Both the position numbers and the translations under genes were made by a program. A DNA stretch of 64,000 nt, from positions 1,922,001-1,986,000 of the forward strand of contig NZ_CP150235.1 of NCBI RefSeq assembly GCF_037974355.1. The letters are read 5' to 3'. Shown one piece after another: positions 26,200 through 34,375 of the stretch. Numbering within the stretch: the first letter of the stretch is position 1; every line of letters starts with the position of its first letter. Source of the stretch: Paenibacillus sp. FSL R5-0517. Lineage in GTDB: Bacteria; Bacillota; Bacilli; Paenibacillales; Paenibacillaceae. The notes beneath the pieces were generated by a model. That model was not told the origin of the DNA, searched no databases, and saw only the letters and a program-made list of their open reading frames with translations.

Positions 26200-26886
26200 A
26201 TGACACTCACATCTGATCGAAAGCCAGAGGAGGGTAGTACAGCTGTTCTGGCCATCAATGTAGGACTGCCGCAACCGCTCTCTGGGCAGAAGCGTGAAGT
26301 GCTGAGCGGCATTGTGAAACACCCTGTATCCGACGCGGTTTTCCTGTCATTCACTGGAATGGCAGGGGATGCGCAGGCGGATCTGGTGCATCATGGAGGC
26401 CCTGACAAGGCCGTTTGTGTATACGATTACAGTCGTTATCCGGAGCTGGAACAGTTGATGGATCGCAAGCTGGACTGGGGAGCTTGTGGAGAAAATCTGA
26501 CGGTTGAAGGCTGTGCCGAAGAAGTCGTTCGGATTGGTGATGTTTACGAGTTGGGCGAAGCCACAGTGCAGGTCAGTCAGCCCAGACAACCTTGCTTCAA
26601 GCTGGGCGCGCGGTATGATTATAAGGAACTGCCTGTATATTTTCAGGAGAGTGGATATACCGGCTTTTACTTTCGTGTGCTACAAGAAGGTGAGGTAAGT
26701 CCTTCATCGACATTTCGTCGGATCAGCACCGATCCTGCATCAATGACCGTTCTTGAAGCCAATCGAATTATGCATCAGGGGAAAGAAAATGTCGAAGGTA
26801 TCCAGGCGCTGCTGGCCATTTCTGCATTGTCAGACAGCTGGAGGCAGACGTTAATGAAACGATTGTCCAAGCTGGAGAACAAGTAG
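26200..26886 (+). CDS. MOSC-domain protein (YiiM-like)
   Basis: The protein has 228 residues. The MOSC core contains VHHGGPDKAVCVYDYSRYPELEQL, GENLTVEGC and the conserved Cys in QPRQPCFKLGARYDYKELP. A C-terminal three-helix domain follows, as in YiiM. MOSC proteins handle sulfur or molybdenum cofactor and reduce N-hydroxylated compounds. GGAGG at 26185-26189 suits ATG 26200 (ten bases); an earlier ATG at 26191 is too close. Confidence 0.88.
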   Translation: MTLTSDRKPEEGSTAVLAINVGLPQPLSGQKREVLSGIVKHPVSDAVFLSFTGMAGDAQADLVHHGGPDKAVCVYDYSRYPELEQLMDRKLDWGACGENLTVEGCAEEVVRIGDVYELGEATVQVSQPRQPCFKLGARYDYKELPVYFQESGYTGFYFRVLQEGEVSPSSTFRRISTDPASMTVLEANRIMHQGKENVEGIQALLAISALSDSWRQTLMKRLSKLENK

Positions 26887-26962
26887 CAGGATAACTATAG
26901 TGTCATCAAGTAAAGCACGAAAAATGATTTCCTTTTTAAACTAACTTGGGAGTGTGACTAAC

Positions 26963-27841
26963 ATGACGATCTTAGGCGCAATTGAAGCAGGCGGAACCAA
27001 ATTTGTATGTGGTATTGGCACAGAAAACGGAGAAGTTCTGGAACGCGTAAGTTTTCCAACAACAACACCGGAAGAGACAATGGCTCAAGTGATTTCGTTT
27101 TTTGAAGGCAAAGGCATTGAAGCTCTGGGCGTAGGTTCATTTGGTCCGATTGATCCGATTGAAGGAAGCCCGACGTATGGCTATATCACAACAACACCGA
27201 AGCCACATTGGGGACAATATAACGTGATTGGCAAGCTCAAGGAGCATTTTGATGTACCGATGACATTTGATACGGATGTGAATGGTGCGGCACTTGGAGA
27301 AGCAACCTGGGGCGCTGCACAAGGTCTTGAGAGCTGTCTGTATATCACGGTGGGTACAGGTATTGGTGCAGGTGCTGTAGTTGGCGGTAAAATGGTCCAT
27401 GGATTGTCACATCCAGAGATGGGACATATCATTGTACGCAGACATCCGGAGGATACATACGAAGGTTTCTGTCCGTATCATGGCGACTGCCTCGAAGGCC
27501 TTGCAGCAGGCCCAGCCATTAACAAACGTTGGGAGCAACCGGCTTATGAACTGCCTGCAGATCATAAAGCATGGGAGATTGAAGCACATTACCTGGCACA
27601 TGCACTGATGAATTATGTTCTCATTCTCTCTCCACAGAAAATCGTAATGGGTGGCGGAGTAATGAAGCAGGAGCACCTGTTCCCGATGGTTCGTAGCAAA
27701 CTGCAGGAGTTGCTGGCTGGATATGTTCAGCATCCCGCACTTCAATCCGAGATTGACCAGTATGTTGTTTCACCGGGACTTGGTGACAATGCGGGACTAT
27801 GTGGTTCGCTGGCGCTTGCCAAACTGGCATTAAATAAGTAG
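26963..27841 (+). CDS. ROK-family sugar kinase (fructokinase-like)
   Basis: The protein has 292 residues. It begins ILGAIEAGGTKFVCGIG (ATP site), has DVNGAALGEATWGAAQG, GTGIGAGAVVGGKMVHG and HPEMGHIIVRRHP, and a zinc site around CPYHGDCLEGLAAGPA. These match the bacterial fructokinases of the ROK family (YdhR/GmuE type). No repressor-type N-terminal DNA-binding domain is present. An in-frame GTG at 26954 is an alternative start. Confidence 0.9.
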   Translation: MTILGAIEAGGTKFVCGIGTENGEVLERVSFPTTTPEETMAQVISFFEGKGIEALGVGSFGPIDPIEGSPTYGYITTTPKPHWGQYNVIGKLKEHFDVPMTFDTDVNGAALGEATWGAAQGLESCLYITVGTGIGAGAVVGGKMVHGLSHPEMGHIIVRRHPEDTYEGFCPYHGDCLEGLAAGPAINKRWEQPAYELPADHKAWEIEAHYLAHALMNYVLILSPQKIVMGGGVMKQEHLFPMVRSKLQELLAGYVQHPALQSEIDQYVVSPGLGDNAGLCGSLALAKLALNK

Positions 27842-27853
27842 ATCAATAAGGGA

Positions 27854-27881
27854 TTGACGAATTTTACCATTGTGGTATGAT
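27854..27881 (+). promoter_or_regulatory. SigmaA promoter of a candidate small RNA
   Basis: TTGACG (27854-27859), 16-bp spacer, TATGAT (27876-27881). It lies directly after the ROK kinase stop and only about 70 bp before a strong terminator. Confidence 0.65.
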
Positions 27882-27887
27882 ATGGGC

Positions 27888-27955
27888 AACAGCATAGTAC
27901 GGTTAATGAGGAAGCACCTCTCTTGCATGGATTTTGCAGGAGAGGTGTTTTTTTG
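27888..27955 (+). ncRNA. candidate ~68-nt small RNA or attenuated leader
   Basis: A transcript from the promoter at 27854-27881 would start near 27888 and end at the T-run near 27955. It has no gene-like frame. A GAGG-AAGCA-CCTC mini-hairpin at its 5' part overlaps the terminator's 5' arm and could compete with it. It may be an independent RNA or an attenuator for the HRDC gene at 28018. Confidence 0.4.
27914..27955 (+). terminator. strong terminator after the ROK kinase
   Basis: CACCTCTCTTGCA/TGCAGGAGAGGTG pair over 13 bp (one G-U), followed by TTTTTTTG. Confidence 0.9.
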
Positions 27956-28017
27956 TGCTGCCTTTAGGTAGTGTAGCTAACCCGTTTAGGCTGAAATGTT
28001 AAAGGGAGGGAACGGAG

Positions 28018-29019
28018 ATGGAAGTCATTTTCATGAACAGATTGTCCAGAATGTCAGATCAAAATGCAGAGTATGCACAGCTATGGATTGGGGAAGAGGA
28101 GGATGGTTGGCAGCTGGGATGGAGTCGCTACGAGGAAGGAGAACGTGAGGACAGCATCTGGTATGAAGGGACTTCTTGGGAGGAACTGCTTCATATTTAT
28201 CGTCATCAGCTCGCCATACAGATGAGTGAGGGATACCGACCGCAGTTACAGGGGTTATTTCATGAGAATGATGATTTGAAGTTGCGCAGTTATGGTGGGC
28301 AGCGACTCCATTGTTACAGTGAGTTATACGGCAATGAGCAGTTATATACGGATTTGTGCGCCTGGCGTAGAAAGAGAGCCGTGTCTGACCGGAAGGCACC
28401 GTATTTTATTGCAACGAATCGTCTGCTGCGTTTGATCAGTGCCTTTGTGCCGCAATCGATGGATGAACTGATGCAATTGCCGGGCGTAGGGGAGAGCAAA
28501 GCGACCGACTATGGTGCGGAATGGATGGAGATTACGAACGGGTTGGAGCGTTCAACGACATTCCCGCTTGAATGGGTGTACACGGCGCTGAAGGAAGAAG
28601 AGTATGAGAACTGGTTATACAAGCAGAGAGAGCAGAAGTACAAACAGGAACTTGATAAGTTCACCACGCGCAAGCAGGTGCTTGAAGGCATGAAGGAAGG
28701 GCATACGTTAGAAGAAATCGTTAATCGATCCGGATTATCCCGACGCGAGTTGATTGAGCTGTTAGAGACACTGGATCTCGAAGGTTATGACACCGATTGC
28801 CTTCTTGATGTGGAGCTTGCTGTGATGCCAGAGAACGAACAAGAGGCTGTATGGAGTGCATATGAGGAGCTGGGAGATACGTTCCTGAAGCCAGTATTAC
28901 ATAAGGTGTATGGAGCGGAGAAGCCCGACGGAGGAAGTCTGGAGCAGGTCTATGAAAAACTGCGCATGATTCGCATCCGCTTCCGTCGGCATGCAGAGAC
29001 AGAGCGGAATGTAAGTTAG
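28018..29019 (+). CDS. HRDC-domain protein
   Basis: The protein has 333 residues. Residues about 110-180 form an HRDC-type helical domain (LCAWRRKRAVSDRKAPYFIATNRLLRLISAFVPQSMDELMQLPGVGESKATDYG), as at the C-terminus of RecQ and RNase D. A later helix-turn-helix-like stretch (GHTLEEIVNRSGLSRRELIELLETL) may bind nucleic acid. No helicase or nuclease core is present. Function is unknown. GGGAGGGAAC precedes the ATG. Confidence 0.8.
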   Translation: MEVIFMNRLSRMSDQNAEYAQLWIGEEEDGWQLGWSRYEEGEREDSIWYEGTSWEELLHIYRHQLAIQMSEGYRPQLQGLFHENDDLKLRSYGGQRLHCYSELYGNEQLYTDLCAWRRKRAVSDRKAPYFIATNRLLRLISAFVPQSMDELMQLPGVGESKATDYGAEWMEITNGLERSTTFPLEWVYTALKEEEYENWLYKQREQKYKQELDKFTTRKQVLEGMKEGHTLEEIVNRSGLSRRELIELLETLDLEGYDTDCLLDVELAVMPENEQEAVWSAYEELGDTFLKPVLHKVYGAEKPDGGSLEQVYEKLRMIRIRFRRHAETERNVS

Positions 29020-29034
29020 TTGCAGGGTATAGAA

Positions 29035-29074
29035 AAAGACGACGCGTTCCTCCAAGAGGAGCGCATCGTCTTTG
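29035..29074. terminator. bidirectional terminator between the HRDC gene and corA
   Basis: AAGACGA-CGCG..CCTC/GAGG..CGC-ATCGTCTT forms a long stem with T-rich flanks. Confidence 0.82.
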
Positions 29075-29089
29075 TTATTTCGTACGAGT

Positions 29090-30025
29090 TCATACCCAGT
29101 CTTTTTTGCGGAAAATGAAGAACATGCTCAGGCCCAGTGTAACCATCAGGCCAATTACAACAAAATAGCTGTATTTCCAGTTAAGCTCGGGCATATTCGT
29201 AAAGTTCATACCGTATATTCCGGTAATAACCGTCAGCGGCATGAAGACCGTGGTAATGGCGGTAAACACACGCATGATCTCATTCGCCCGGTTCGCTATA
29301 CTGGATTGGTAGGCTTCTCGCAAGTTGCCCATCAGGTCGCGATAAGTCTCAAAGGTTTCCGAAATTTTTACGGCATTTTCATAGATGTCACTGAAATACT
29401 TTTGCAGTTGATCATCGATGAGACGCAGATCTTTTTTGTTCAGTGTGTTAATGACCTCTTTCTGAGGTCCAAGGACTTTTTTCAGCCACAGAATCTCACT
29501 GCGCAGCCCGATGATTTCATTCAGATGTGACTTTTTGGTATGCATCAGAATGTCTTCCTCAAGCTTCTCAATCCGTGCTTCAATTCGGTCACCTACGGTG
29601 AAATAATTATCAACAATCAAGTCAACCAGCAAATAGAGCAGACGATCCGGTGTACTGATTTCCTGTTCCCACAGGATTGGTTTCAGTGTGCGCAATTCGC
29701 TGACCTTTTGCTTCGTAACACTAATAATAAAATGTCTGCCAAGGAACAAGTTGACTGCACGCAGAAAAATCTCTTCATCATCGAAACGTATGCTATTGAT
29801 TACAATAAAATAATGGTTCTCATAAATTTCAATCTTCGGACGTTGTTCTTCGTCACTAAGACAGTCTTCCACAGCCAGATCATGCATCAAGAACAGCGGT
29901 TGAAGTACCGCCAAATCGTCTACATCTGCATCAATCCAGTAAAATCCTTCCGCTGGTGGAGTCAGCGCCTGCTGAATATCGTCCACCGGAATAAACACAC
30001 CGTTGTTTACCAACCGGATTTTCAT
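29090..30025 (-). CDS. corA: CorA-family Mg2+/divalent metal channel
   Basis: The protein has 311 residues. A large cytosolic N-terminal domain is followed by the long stalk helix and two C-terminal transmembrane helices. The selectivity motif YGMNF is in GIYGMNFTNMPELNW, and the last residues (FRKKDWV) are basic. It imports Mg2+ or related divalent metals. AAGGAG lies before ATG 30025. Its ~255-nt leader holds a small reading frame and a terminator-like structure described separately. Confidence 0.93.
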   Translation of the reverse strand: MKIRLVNNGVFIPVDDIQQALTPPAEGFYWIDADVDDLAVLQPLFLMHDLAVEDCLSDEEQRPKIEIYENHYFIVINSIRFDDEEIFLRAVNLFLGRHFIISVTKQKVSELRTLKPILWEQEISTPDRLLYLLVDLIVDNYFTVGDRIEARIEKLEEDILMHTKKSHLNEIIGLRSEILWLKKVLGPQKEVINTLNKKDLRLIDDQLQKYFSDIYENAVKISETFETYRDLMGNLREAYQSSIANRANEIMRVFTAITTVFMPLTVITGIYGMNFTNMPELNWKYSYFVVIGLMVTLGLSMFFIFRKKDWV

Positions 30026-30094
30026 CGTTAATCTACTCCTTCTGCACCCGCCAACTCGGCGGATATTATCATTATGGGCGCAAAAAGAACAAAT

Positions 30095-30179
30095 CAGCCG
30101 GTCGGCAGCGGAGCCTGGAGATCAGGGCTGCGTTCACTATATAATCAAACGGAAGTCACGTCCCGCTGCCGGCATGCTG
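30095..30179 (-). promoter_or_regulatory. attenuator-like terminator in the corA leader
   Basis: On the minus strand the 5' arm CGGCAGCGG (30171-30163) lies within the leader reading frame and pairs with CCGCTGCCG (30111-30103). An outer CAGC/GCTG pair (30179-30176 with 30098-30095) extends the stem. ATTTGTTCTTTTTG follows immediately (30094-30081). A competing hairpin, GCAGC-CCTG...CAGG-CTCC-GCTGC at 30131-30105, uses the same 3' arm, so the two folds exclude each other. Confidence 0.55.
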
Positions 30180-30243
30180 ATGTCAATTCTCTATGCAGTT
30201 TGTCGGAATTCGGCTGCCAGTCAGGCCTCGGGTCGCCATCCAT
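30145..30243 (-). CDS. 32-residue leader peptide of corA, Asp/Pro-rich start
   Basis: The ATG at 30243 is eight bases after GAGGTGA, a near-perfect ribosome binding site, and the frame ends at TGA 30147-30145. The peptide starts MDGDPRPDWQPNSDKLHREL and ends TSACRQRDVTSV. Asp and Pro dominate the first eleven residues, as in enterobacterial MgtL (MEPDPTPLP...), whose acidic/proline start destabilises the ribosome at low Mg2+. Codons 22-27 form one arm of the downstream terminator. It lies about 37 nt after the predicted transcription start and 120 nt before corA. It is too short for routine gene calling. Confidence 0.6.
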   Translation of the reverse strand: MDGDPRPDWQPNSDKLHRELTSACRQRDVTSV

Positions 30244-30286
30244 TTAATATGTCACCTCTCACATAAGGGTTTATAACACCTTGTTT

Positions 30287-30315
30287 AGTATACCGCTGGT
30301 ACAAGGTGCTTTCAA
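30287..30315 (-). promoter_or_regulatory. SigmaA promoter of corA
   Basis: On the minus strand TTGAAA (30315-30310), a 17-bp spacer, and TATACT (30292-30287). The transcript would start near 30280. Confidence 0.7.
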
Positions 30316-30407
30316 GCGCAAAAATGTGTCTATTTCGCGCCCTGAGGCAGTGTATGACAACGGATGAAGAACGGTTCCGATCTGGACAGCAGACAGAGAA
30401 CTGCACC

Positions 30408-30436
30408 TTGACGTAAGGGCATTAATGTAATAAAGT
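30408..30436 (+). promoter_or_regulatory. promoter of the metA-metI-metC operon
   Basis: TTGACG (30408-30413), 17-bp spacer, TAAAGT (30431-30436). It lies about 40 bp before the SAM riboswitch. Confidence 0.6.
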
Positions 30437-30477
30437 AGACGGTGAACCATATTAAATTACAATCTAATACAGCGAAA

Positions 30478-30599
30478 TCTTATCAAGAGTAGGTGGAGGG
30501 ACTGGCCCGATGAAACCCGGCAACCGGCGGTATACCGCACGGTGCTAATTCTTGCAGCGACCTAGTGTCAAGTGGCACTGTTGTAACTGAGAGATGAGA
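30478..30599 (+). promoter_or_regulatory. SAM-I (S-box) riboswitch
   Basis: The core matches the S-box closely: CTTATCAAGAG, GGTGGAGGGACTGGCCC, GATGAAACCCGGCAACC and GGTGCTAATTCTTGCAGC. P1 forms between TCTTATC (30478-30484) and GATGAGA (30593-30599). SAM binding should favour the terminator at 30623-30654 and shut off methionine synthesis. Confidence 0.95.
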
Positions 30600-30622
30600 G
30601 AGGCGCATATCTATTTACATAT

Positions 30623-30654
30623 GACCTTTCTCGAAATCCGAGGAAGGTCTTTGT
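30623..30654 (+). terminator. expression-platform terminator of the SAM riboswitch
   Basis: GACCTTTCTCG-AAATC-CGAGGAAGGTC (one G-U) followed by TTTGT. Outer CATATGAC/GTCATATG sequences can pair as well. Confidence 0.7.
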
Positions 30655-30835
30655 CATATGCCCCGACTTCTCAGCAGTGATTTTCGCTAAGGAACTTGAG
30701 GTTGTTTGTAACGTTGGATGAAAGAGCAATTCAATGTTTTTACAAGCTCAAGGCAGTCTGTCACTGTATTGATATGAAGACATCAAGCCAGTGGCAGTTG
30801 CATCTATCTATGCACAAGGAGGAGTTAGACTTACC

Positions 30836-31753
30836 ATGCCAATCAAAATTCCGGATACTTTACCAGCAAAAGAAGTACTTGAAGGAGAGAATATCTTCGT
30901 CATGGATGAAACTTCTGCATACCAGCAGGATATTCGTCCACTCCGTATCGCTATATTAAACCTGATGCCGACAAAGGAAACGACCGAAACACAATTGCTT
31001 CGTCTGGTCGGAAACACGCCTATTCAGGTGGATGTTGTTCTCGTACACCCCAAATCCCATACGTCGAAGAATACGTCTCAGGAGTATTTGGATCTGTTCT
31101 ATAAAACCTTCGACGAGATTGAACACCGACGTTTCGATGGCATGATTATTACGGGTGCCCCGGTGGAACAGATGGATTTCGAAGACGTGAACTATTGGAA
31201 TGAGATCCAGGAGATCTTCGAATGGACCAAAACCAATGTGACTTCAACCCTCCACATATGTTGGGCTTCCCAAGCAGGTTTATACCATCATTTTGATGTG
31301 CCGAAAGTACCACTTGATGAAAAGTGCTTTGGCGTTTTCCCACATACGATCAATAAACCACATGTTCCATTGTTGCGTGGATTTGATGAAGTATTCAACG
31401 TTCCACATTCCCGTCATACGGAAGTGAGACGCGAAGATATTGAAAAGAATGAAAATTTAGAGATTTTGGCTGAATCCGAGGAAGCGGGTATCTTCCTGGT
31501 TGCGACCAAAGACGGCAAACAAATTTTTGCCACAGGTCATGCCGAGTACGACCCGTTCTCATTAAAGTGGGAGTATGACCGGGATGTAGCCAAAGGATTG
31601 GATATTGCATTGCCTAGACACTATTATCCAAATAACGATCCTTCCCGTGTGCCACCGGCTACCTGGCGCGCTCATGCCAACTTATTATTCTCTAACTGGC
31701 TCAATTACTATGTGTATCAAGAAACACCTTACGATATTGGCCCGCAAATCTAA
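30836..31753 (+). CDS. metA: homoserine O-acetyltransferase, MetA family
   Basis: The protein has 305 residues. The catalytic Cys142 is in [13 protein letters not shown], with the downstream His/Glu in PHSRHTEV and ATGHAEYD. Position 111 is Glu (GAPVE), the residue reported for acetyl-CoA-using MetA of Bacillus; succinyl enzymes have Gly. Acetylation is therefore predicted. It makes the first methionine-specific intermediate. AAGGAGGAG precedes ATG 30836. It heads an S-box operon with metI and metC. Confidence 0.93.
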   Translation: MPIKIPDTLPAKEVLEGENIFVMDETSAYQQDIRPLRIAILNLMPTKETTETQLLRLVGNTPIQVDVVLVHPKSHTSKNTSQEYLDLFYKTFDEIEHRRFDGMIITGAPVEQMDFEDVNYWNEIQEIFEWTKTNVTSTLHICWASQAGLYHHFDVPKVPLDEKCFGVFPHTINKPHVPLLRGFDEVFNVPHSRHTEVRREDIEKNENLEILAESEEAGIFLVATKDGKQIFATGHAEYDPFSLKWEYDRDVAKGLDIALPRHYYPNNDPSRVPPATWRAHANLLFSNWLNYYVYQETPYDIGPQI

Positions 31754-31777
31754 TCGAGATTACAGGAGGATGCAGCA

Positions 31778-32965
31778 ATGGAAGACAACAACAAGTTGAA
31801 AATTGAAAGCCGCTTAGCACAAATAGGGTCCATCAATGAACCGGTAACAGGCGCCATTAACTTTCCGATCTATCAATCCACTGCGTTTCGCCACCCGAAG
31901 CTAGGACAAAGCACGGGGTTTGATTATATTCGTACGACGAATCCAACCCGTAAAGTGTTGGAAGAAGCGGCTGCAGCGCTGGAGTCCGGTGATGCAGGGT
32001 TTGCCTGTAGCTCGGGTATGGCCGCCCTGCAAACGATTTTTGCCATGTTTGGTCAAGGAGATCATCTTATAGTATCGCTGGATCTGTATGGTGGAACCTA
32101 TCGCCTGCTCGAACGCATTTTGTCCCGTTTCGGTGTAACCGCAAGTTATGTGGACACGAATGACCTGGCAGCACTGGAGAAGGTTCGTCAGCCAAATACC
32201 AAAGCCGTATTTATTGAGACACCTACCAATCCATTGATGATGATCACAGATGTGGAAGCCGTTGCTTCCTGGGCGAAAAAGTACAGCCTGTTGACCATTG
32301 TTGACAACACGTTGTTGACTCCATTTTTCCAACGTCCGATTGAACTGGGTGCCGATATCATCATTCATAGCGCTACCAAATATCTGGGCGGACACAATGA
32401 TGTGCTGGCCGGACTAATTATAACCAAGGGTGAGGCATTATCTGCAGAGATGGCGTTCCTGCATAATTCCATTGGAGCGGTATTGTCTCCAAGTGACTCC
32501 TACCAGTTGATGAAAGGGATGAAAACGCTGGCTCTTCGCATGGAGCGTCATGAATACAATGCGCTTACCATTGCCAAATACTTGCTTGAGCATCCAGCGG
32601 TGGGTGAAGTGTATCATCCAGGCCTGTCCGATCATCCGGGGTATGAGGTGCAGAATAAACAATCCACAGGTAACACAGGTATTTTCTCTTTTAAAGTAAA
32701 GGATGCACGTTACGTTGAACCATTGCTGCGTCATATCAAACTGATTGCTTTTGCCGAAAGTCTCGGTGGAGTGGAATCACTCATGACCTACCCAGCGGTA
32801 CAAACGCATGCGGATATTCCGCTTGAAATCCGTGATGCTGTAGGTGTCGATGACCGACTGCTCCGGTTCTCTGTAGGCATTGAACATGCGGATGATCTGA
32901 TTGCAGATCTTGGCAATGCTCTGACAGCTGCACAACAGGAAGTTGAAGGAGGCGTGCACTCATGA
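31778..32965 (+). CDS. metI: cystathionine gamma-synthase / O-acetylhomoserine thiolyase
   Basis: The protein has 395 residues and is a fold I PLP enzyme of the Cys/Met metabolism family. The PLP lysine is Lys201 in IHSATKYLGGHND, with YIRTTNPTRKVLEEAAAALE and SSGMAALQ at the cofactor site. It joins acetylhomoserine to cysteine or sulfide. AGGAGG precedes the ATG. The last codons overlap metC by ATGA, as in B. subtilis metI-metC. Confidence 0.92.
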   Translation: MEDNNKLKIESRLAQIGSINEPVTGAINFPIYQSTAFRHPKLGQSTGFDYIRTTNPTRKVLEEAAAALESGDAGFACSSGMAALQTIFAMFGQGDHLIVSLDLYGGTYRLLERILSRFGVTASYVDTNDLAALEKVRQPNTKAVFIETPTNPLMMITDVEAVASWAKKYSLLTIVDNTLLTPFFQRPIELGADIIIHSATKYLGGHNDVLAGLIITKGEALSAEMAFLHNSIGAVLSPSDSYQLMKGMKTLALRMERHEYNALTIAKYLLEHPAVGEVYHPGLSDHPGYEVQNKQSTGNTGIFSFKVKDARYVEPLLRHIKLIAFAESLGGVESLMTYPAVQTHADIPLEIRDAVGVDDRLLRFSVGIEHADDLIADLGNALTAAQQEVEGGVHS

Positions 32966-34134
32966 GTGAGTCCAACAACAAGCCCAATTCTGAATTGAAA
33001 TTTGATACCAAATTGCTTCATTTTGGTGATGAAATTGACAAAACAACTGGAGCCTCCAGTGTGCCAATCTATCAAGCCTCAACCTTCCATCATTTTGATA
33101 TCTTCAATCCGCCTCAACATGATTACAGTCGTTCGGGTAATCCGACACGTCAGGCTCTGGAAGATTACATCACACTGCTGGAGGGCGGAGCGCGAGGATT
33201 CGCCTATTCATCGGGGATGGCTGCGATCTCCAGCGTGTTCATGATGTTCTCCGCAGGGGATCACATGATTGTAACGGAAGATGTATATGGAGGCACGTAT
33301 CGGTTGCTTACTTCGATATTAAGCCGTATGCAGATTGAGACGACTTTTGTGGACATGACCAATATAGATGAAGTAAAAGCGGCGCTCAAGCCGAACACCA
33401 AGGCAGTTTATATGGAAACACCGTCCAACCCTACTCTGCGTATTACGGATATCGCTGCCGTAACTGACTGGTCGAAGGAACATGACCTGATCACGATTCT
33501 GGATAACACCTTTATGACACCGTACTATCAGCGTCCAATTGAGCTTGGTGTGGATATCGTCGTACATAGTGCTACCAAGTTCCTAGGGGGGCATAGTGAT
33601 GTGTTAGCAGGCTTAGCAGTTGCTCGCACGGAATCACTTGGCGTACAACTGAAACAGTTGCAAAATGGACTTGGAACTGTACTCGGGGCACAAGAATCCT
33701 GGCTTCTGATGCGCGGGATGAAAACCTTGGGGGCTCGTATGGCTCATAGTGAACGGAGTACAGCCAGACTTGCGGCATGGCTTAATGAGCGCAGTGATAT
33801 TACCGCTGTCTTTTACCCTGGACTGGAGGATCATCCGGGCCGCGAGGCACATGAGCGCCAGTCAACAGGATATGGAGCTGTCGTTTCATTTGACGTCGGT
33901 TCAGGAGATCGTGCAAAAGCAGTTCTTAACCGGGTGAAGCTACCCATTGTTGCTGTAAGCCTGGGAGCTGTCGAGAGTATTCTGTCCTACCCAGCGATGA
34001 TGTCTCATGCAGCAATGCCGGCTGAGGTTCGCCGGGACCGTGGCATTACAGACGGGTTGCTGCGTTTCTCGGTAGGTCTGGAAGATATCGAAGATCTGAT
34101 TGTAGATTTGGAACAAGCACTTCAGGAATCCTAA
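32962..34134 (+). CDS. metC: cystathionine beta-lyase
   Basis: The protein has 390 residues, a paralogue of the preceding enzyme. The PLP lysine is Lys206 in VHSATKFLGGHSD, and YSRSGNPTRQALEDYITLLEGG is the cofactor loop. It cleaves cystathionine to homocysteine. GAAGGAGG inside metI is its ribosome binding site. It completes metA-metI-metC, and a terminator follows. Confidence 0.92.
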   Translation: MSESNNKPNSELKFDTKLLHFGDEIDKTTGASSVPIYQASTFHHFDIFNPPQHDYSRSGNPTRQALEDYITLLEGGARGFAYSSGMAAISSVFMMFSAGDHMIVTEDVYGGTYRLLTSILSRMQIETTFVDMTNIDEVKAALKPNTKAVYMETPSNPTLRITDIAAVTDWSKEHDLITILDNTFMTPYYQRPIELGVDIVVHSATKFLGGHSDVLAGLAVARTESLGVQLKQLQNGLGTVLGAQESWLLMRGMKTLGARMAHSERSTARLAAWLNERSDITAVFYPGLEDHPGREAHERQSTGYGAVVSFDVGSGDRAKAVLNRVKLPIVAVSLGAVESILSYPAMMSHAAMPAEVRRDRGITDGLLRFSVGLEDIEDLIVDLEQALQES

Positions 34135-34219
34135 CAAAAGGGAGTGTCCAAATACCCTTATGAGTATCACTTAAGTTCGGATAAATTCCATTCCATATGT
34201 AAAAATTTTTACTTATTTT

Positions 34220-34250
34220 TAAAGCACCTGTACATAAGGTGCTTTTTTTC
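34220..34250 (+). terminator. terminator of the met operon
   Basis: AAAGCACCT-GTACATA-AGGTGCTTT followed by TTTTT. Confidence 0.9.
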
Positions 34251-34316
34251 ACATGTAACCTGTGTTACGATATGTGGAGTACAGAAATGCGATGTTGCCA
34301 CCAGAACTTGCTTCTT

Positions 34317-34347
34317 TTGAACAAGTTGGGACGGATCGTTATATAAT
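34317..34347 (+). promoter_or_regulatory. possible mqnC promoter
   Basis: TTGAAC (34317-34322), 19-bp spacer, TATAAT (34342-34347). The -10 is perfect but the spacing is long. It sits 29 bp before the ATG. Confidence 0.45.
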
Positions 34348-34375
34348 TTCTCTTCATGAGGGAGGCTTTTTTACG

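Noticed and set aside
30003..30266. 87-codon plus-strand frame in the corA leader
   Set aside because: It has no ribosome binding site and lies across the minus-strand promoter leader, whose signals are coherent.
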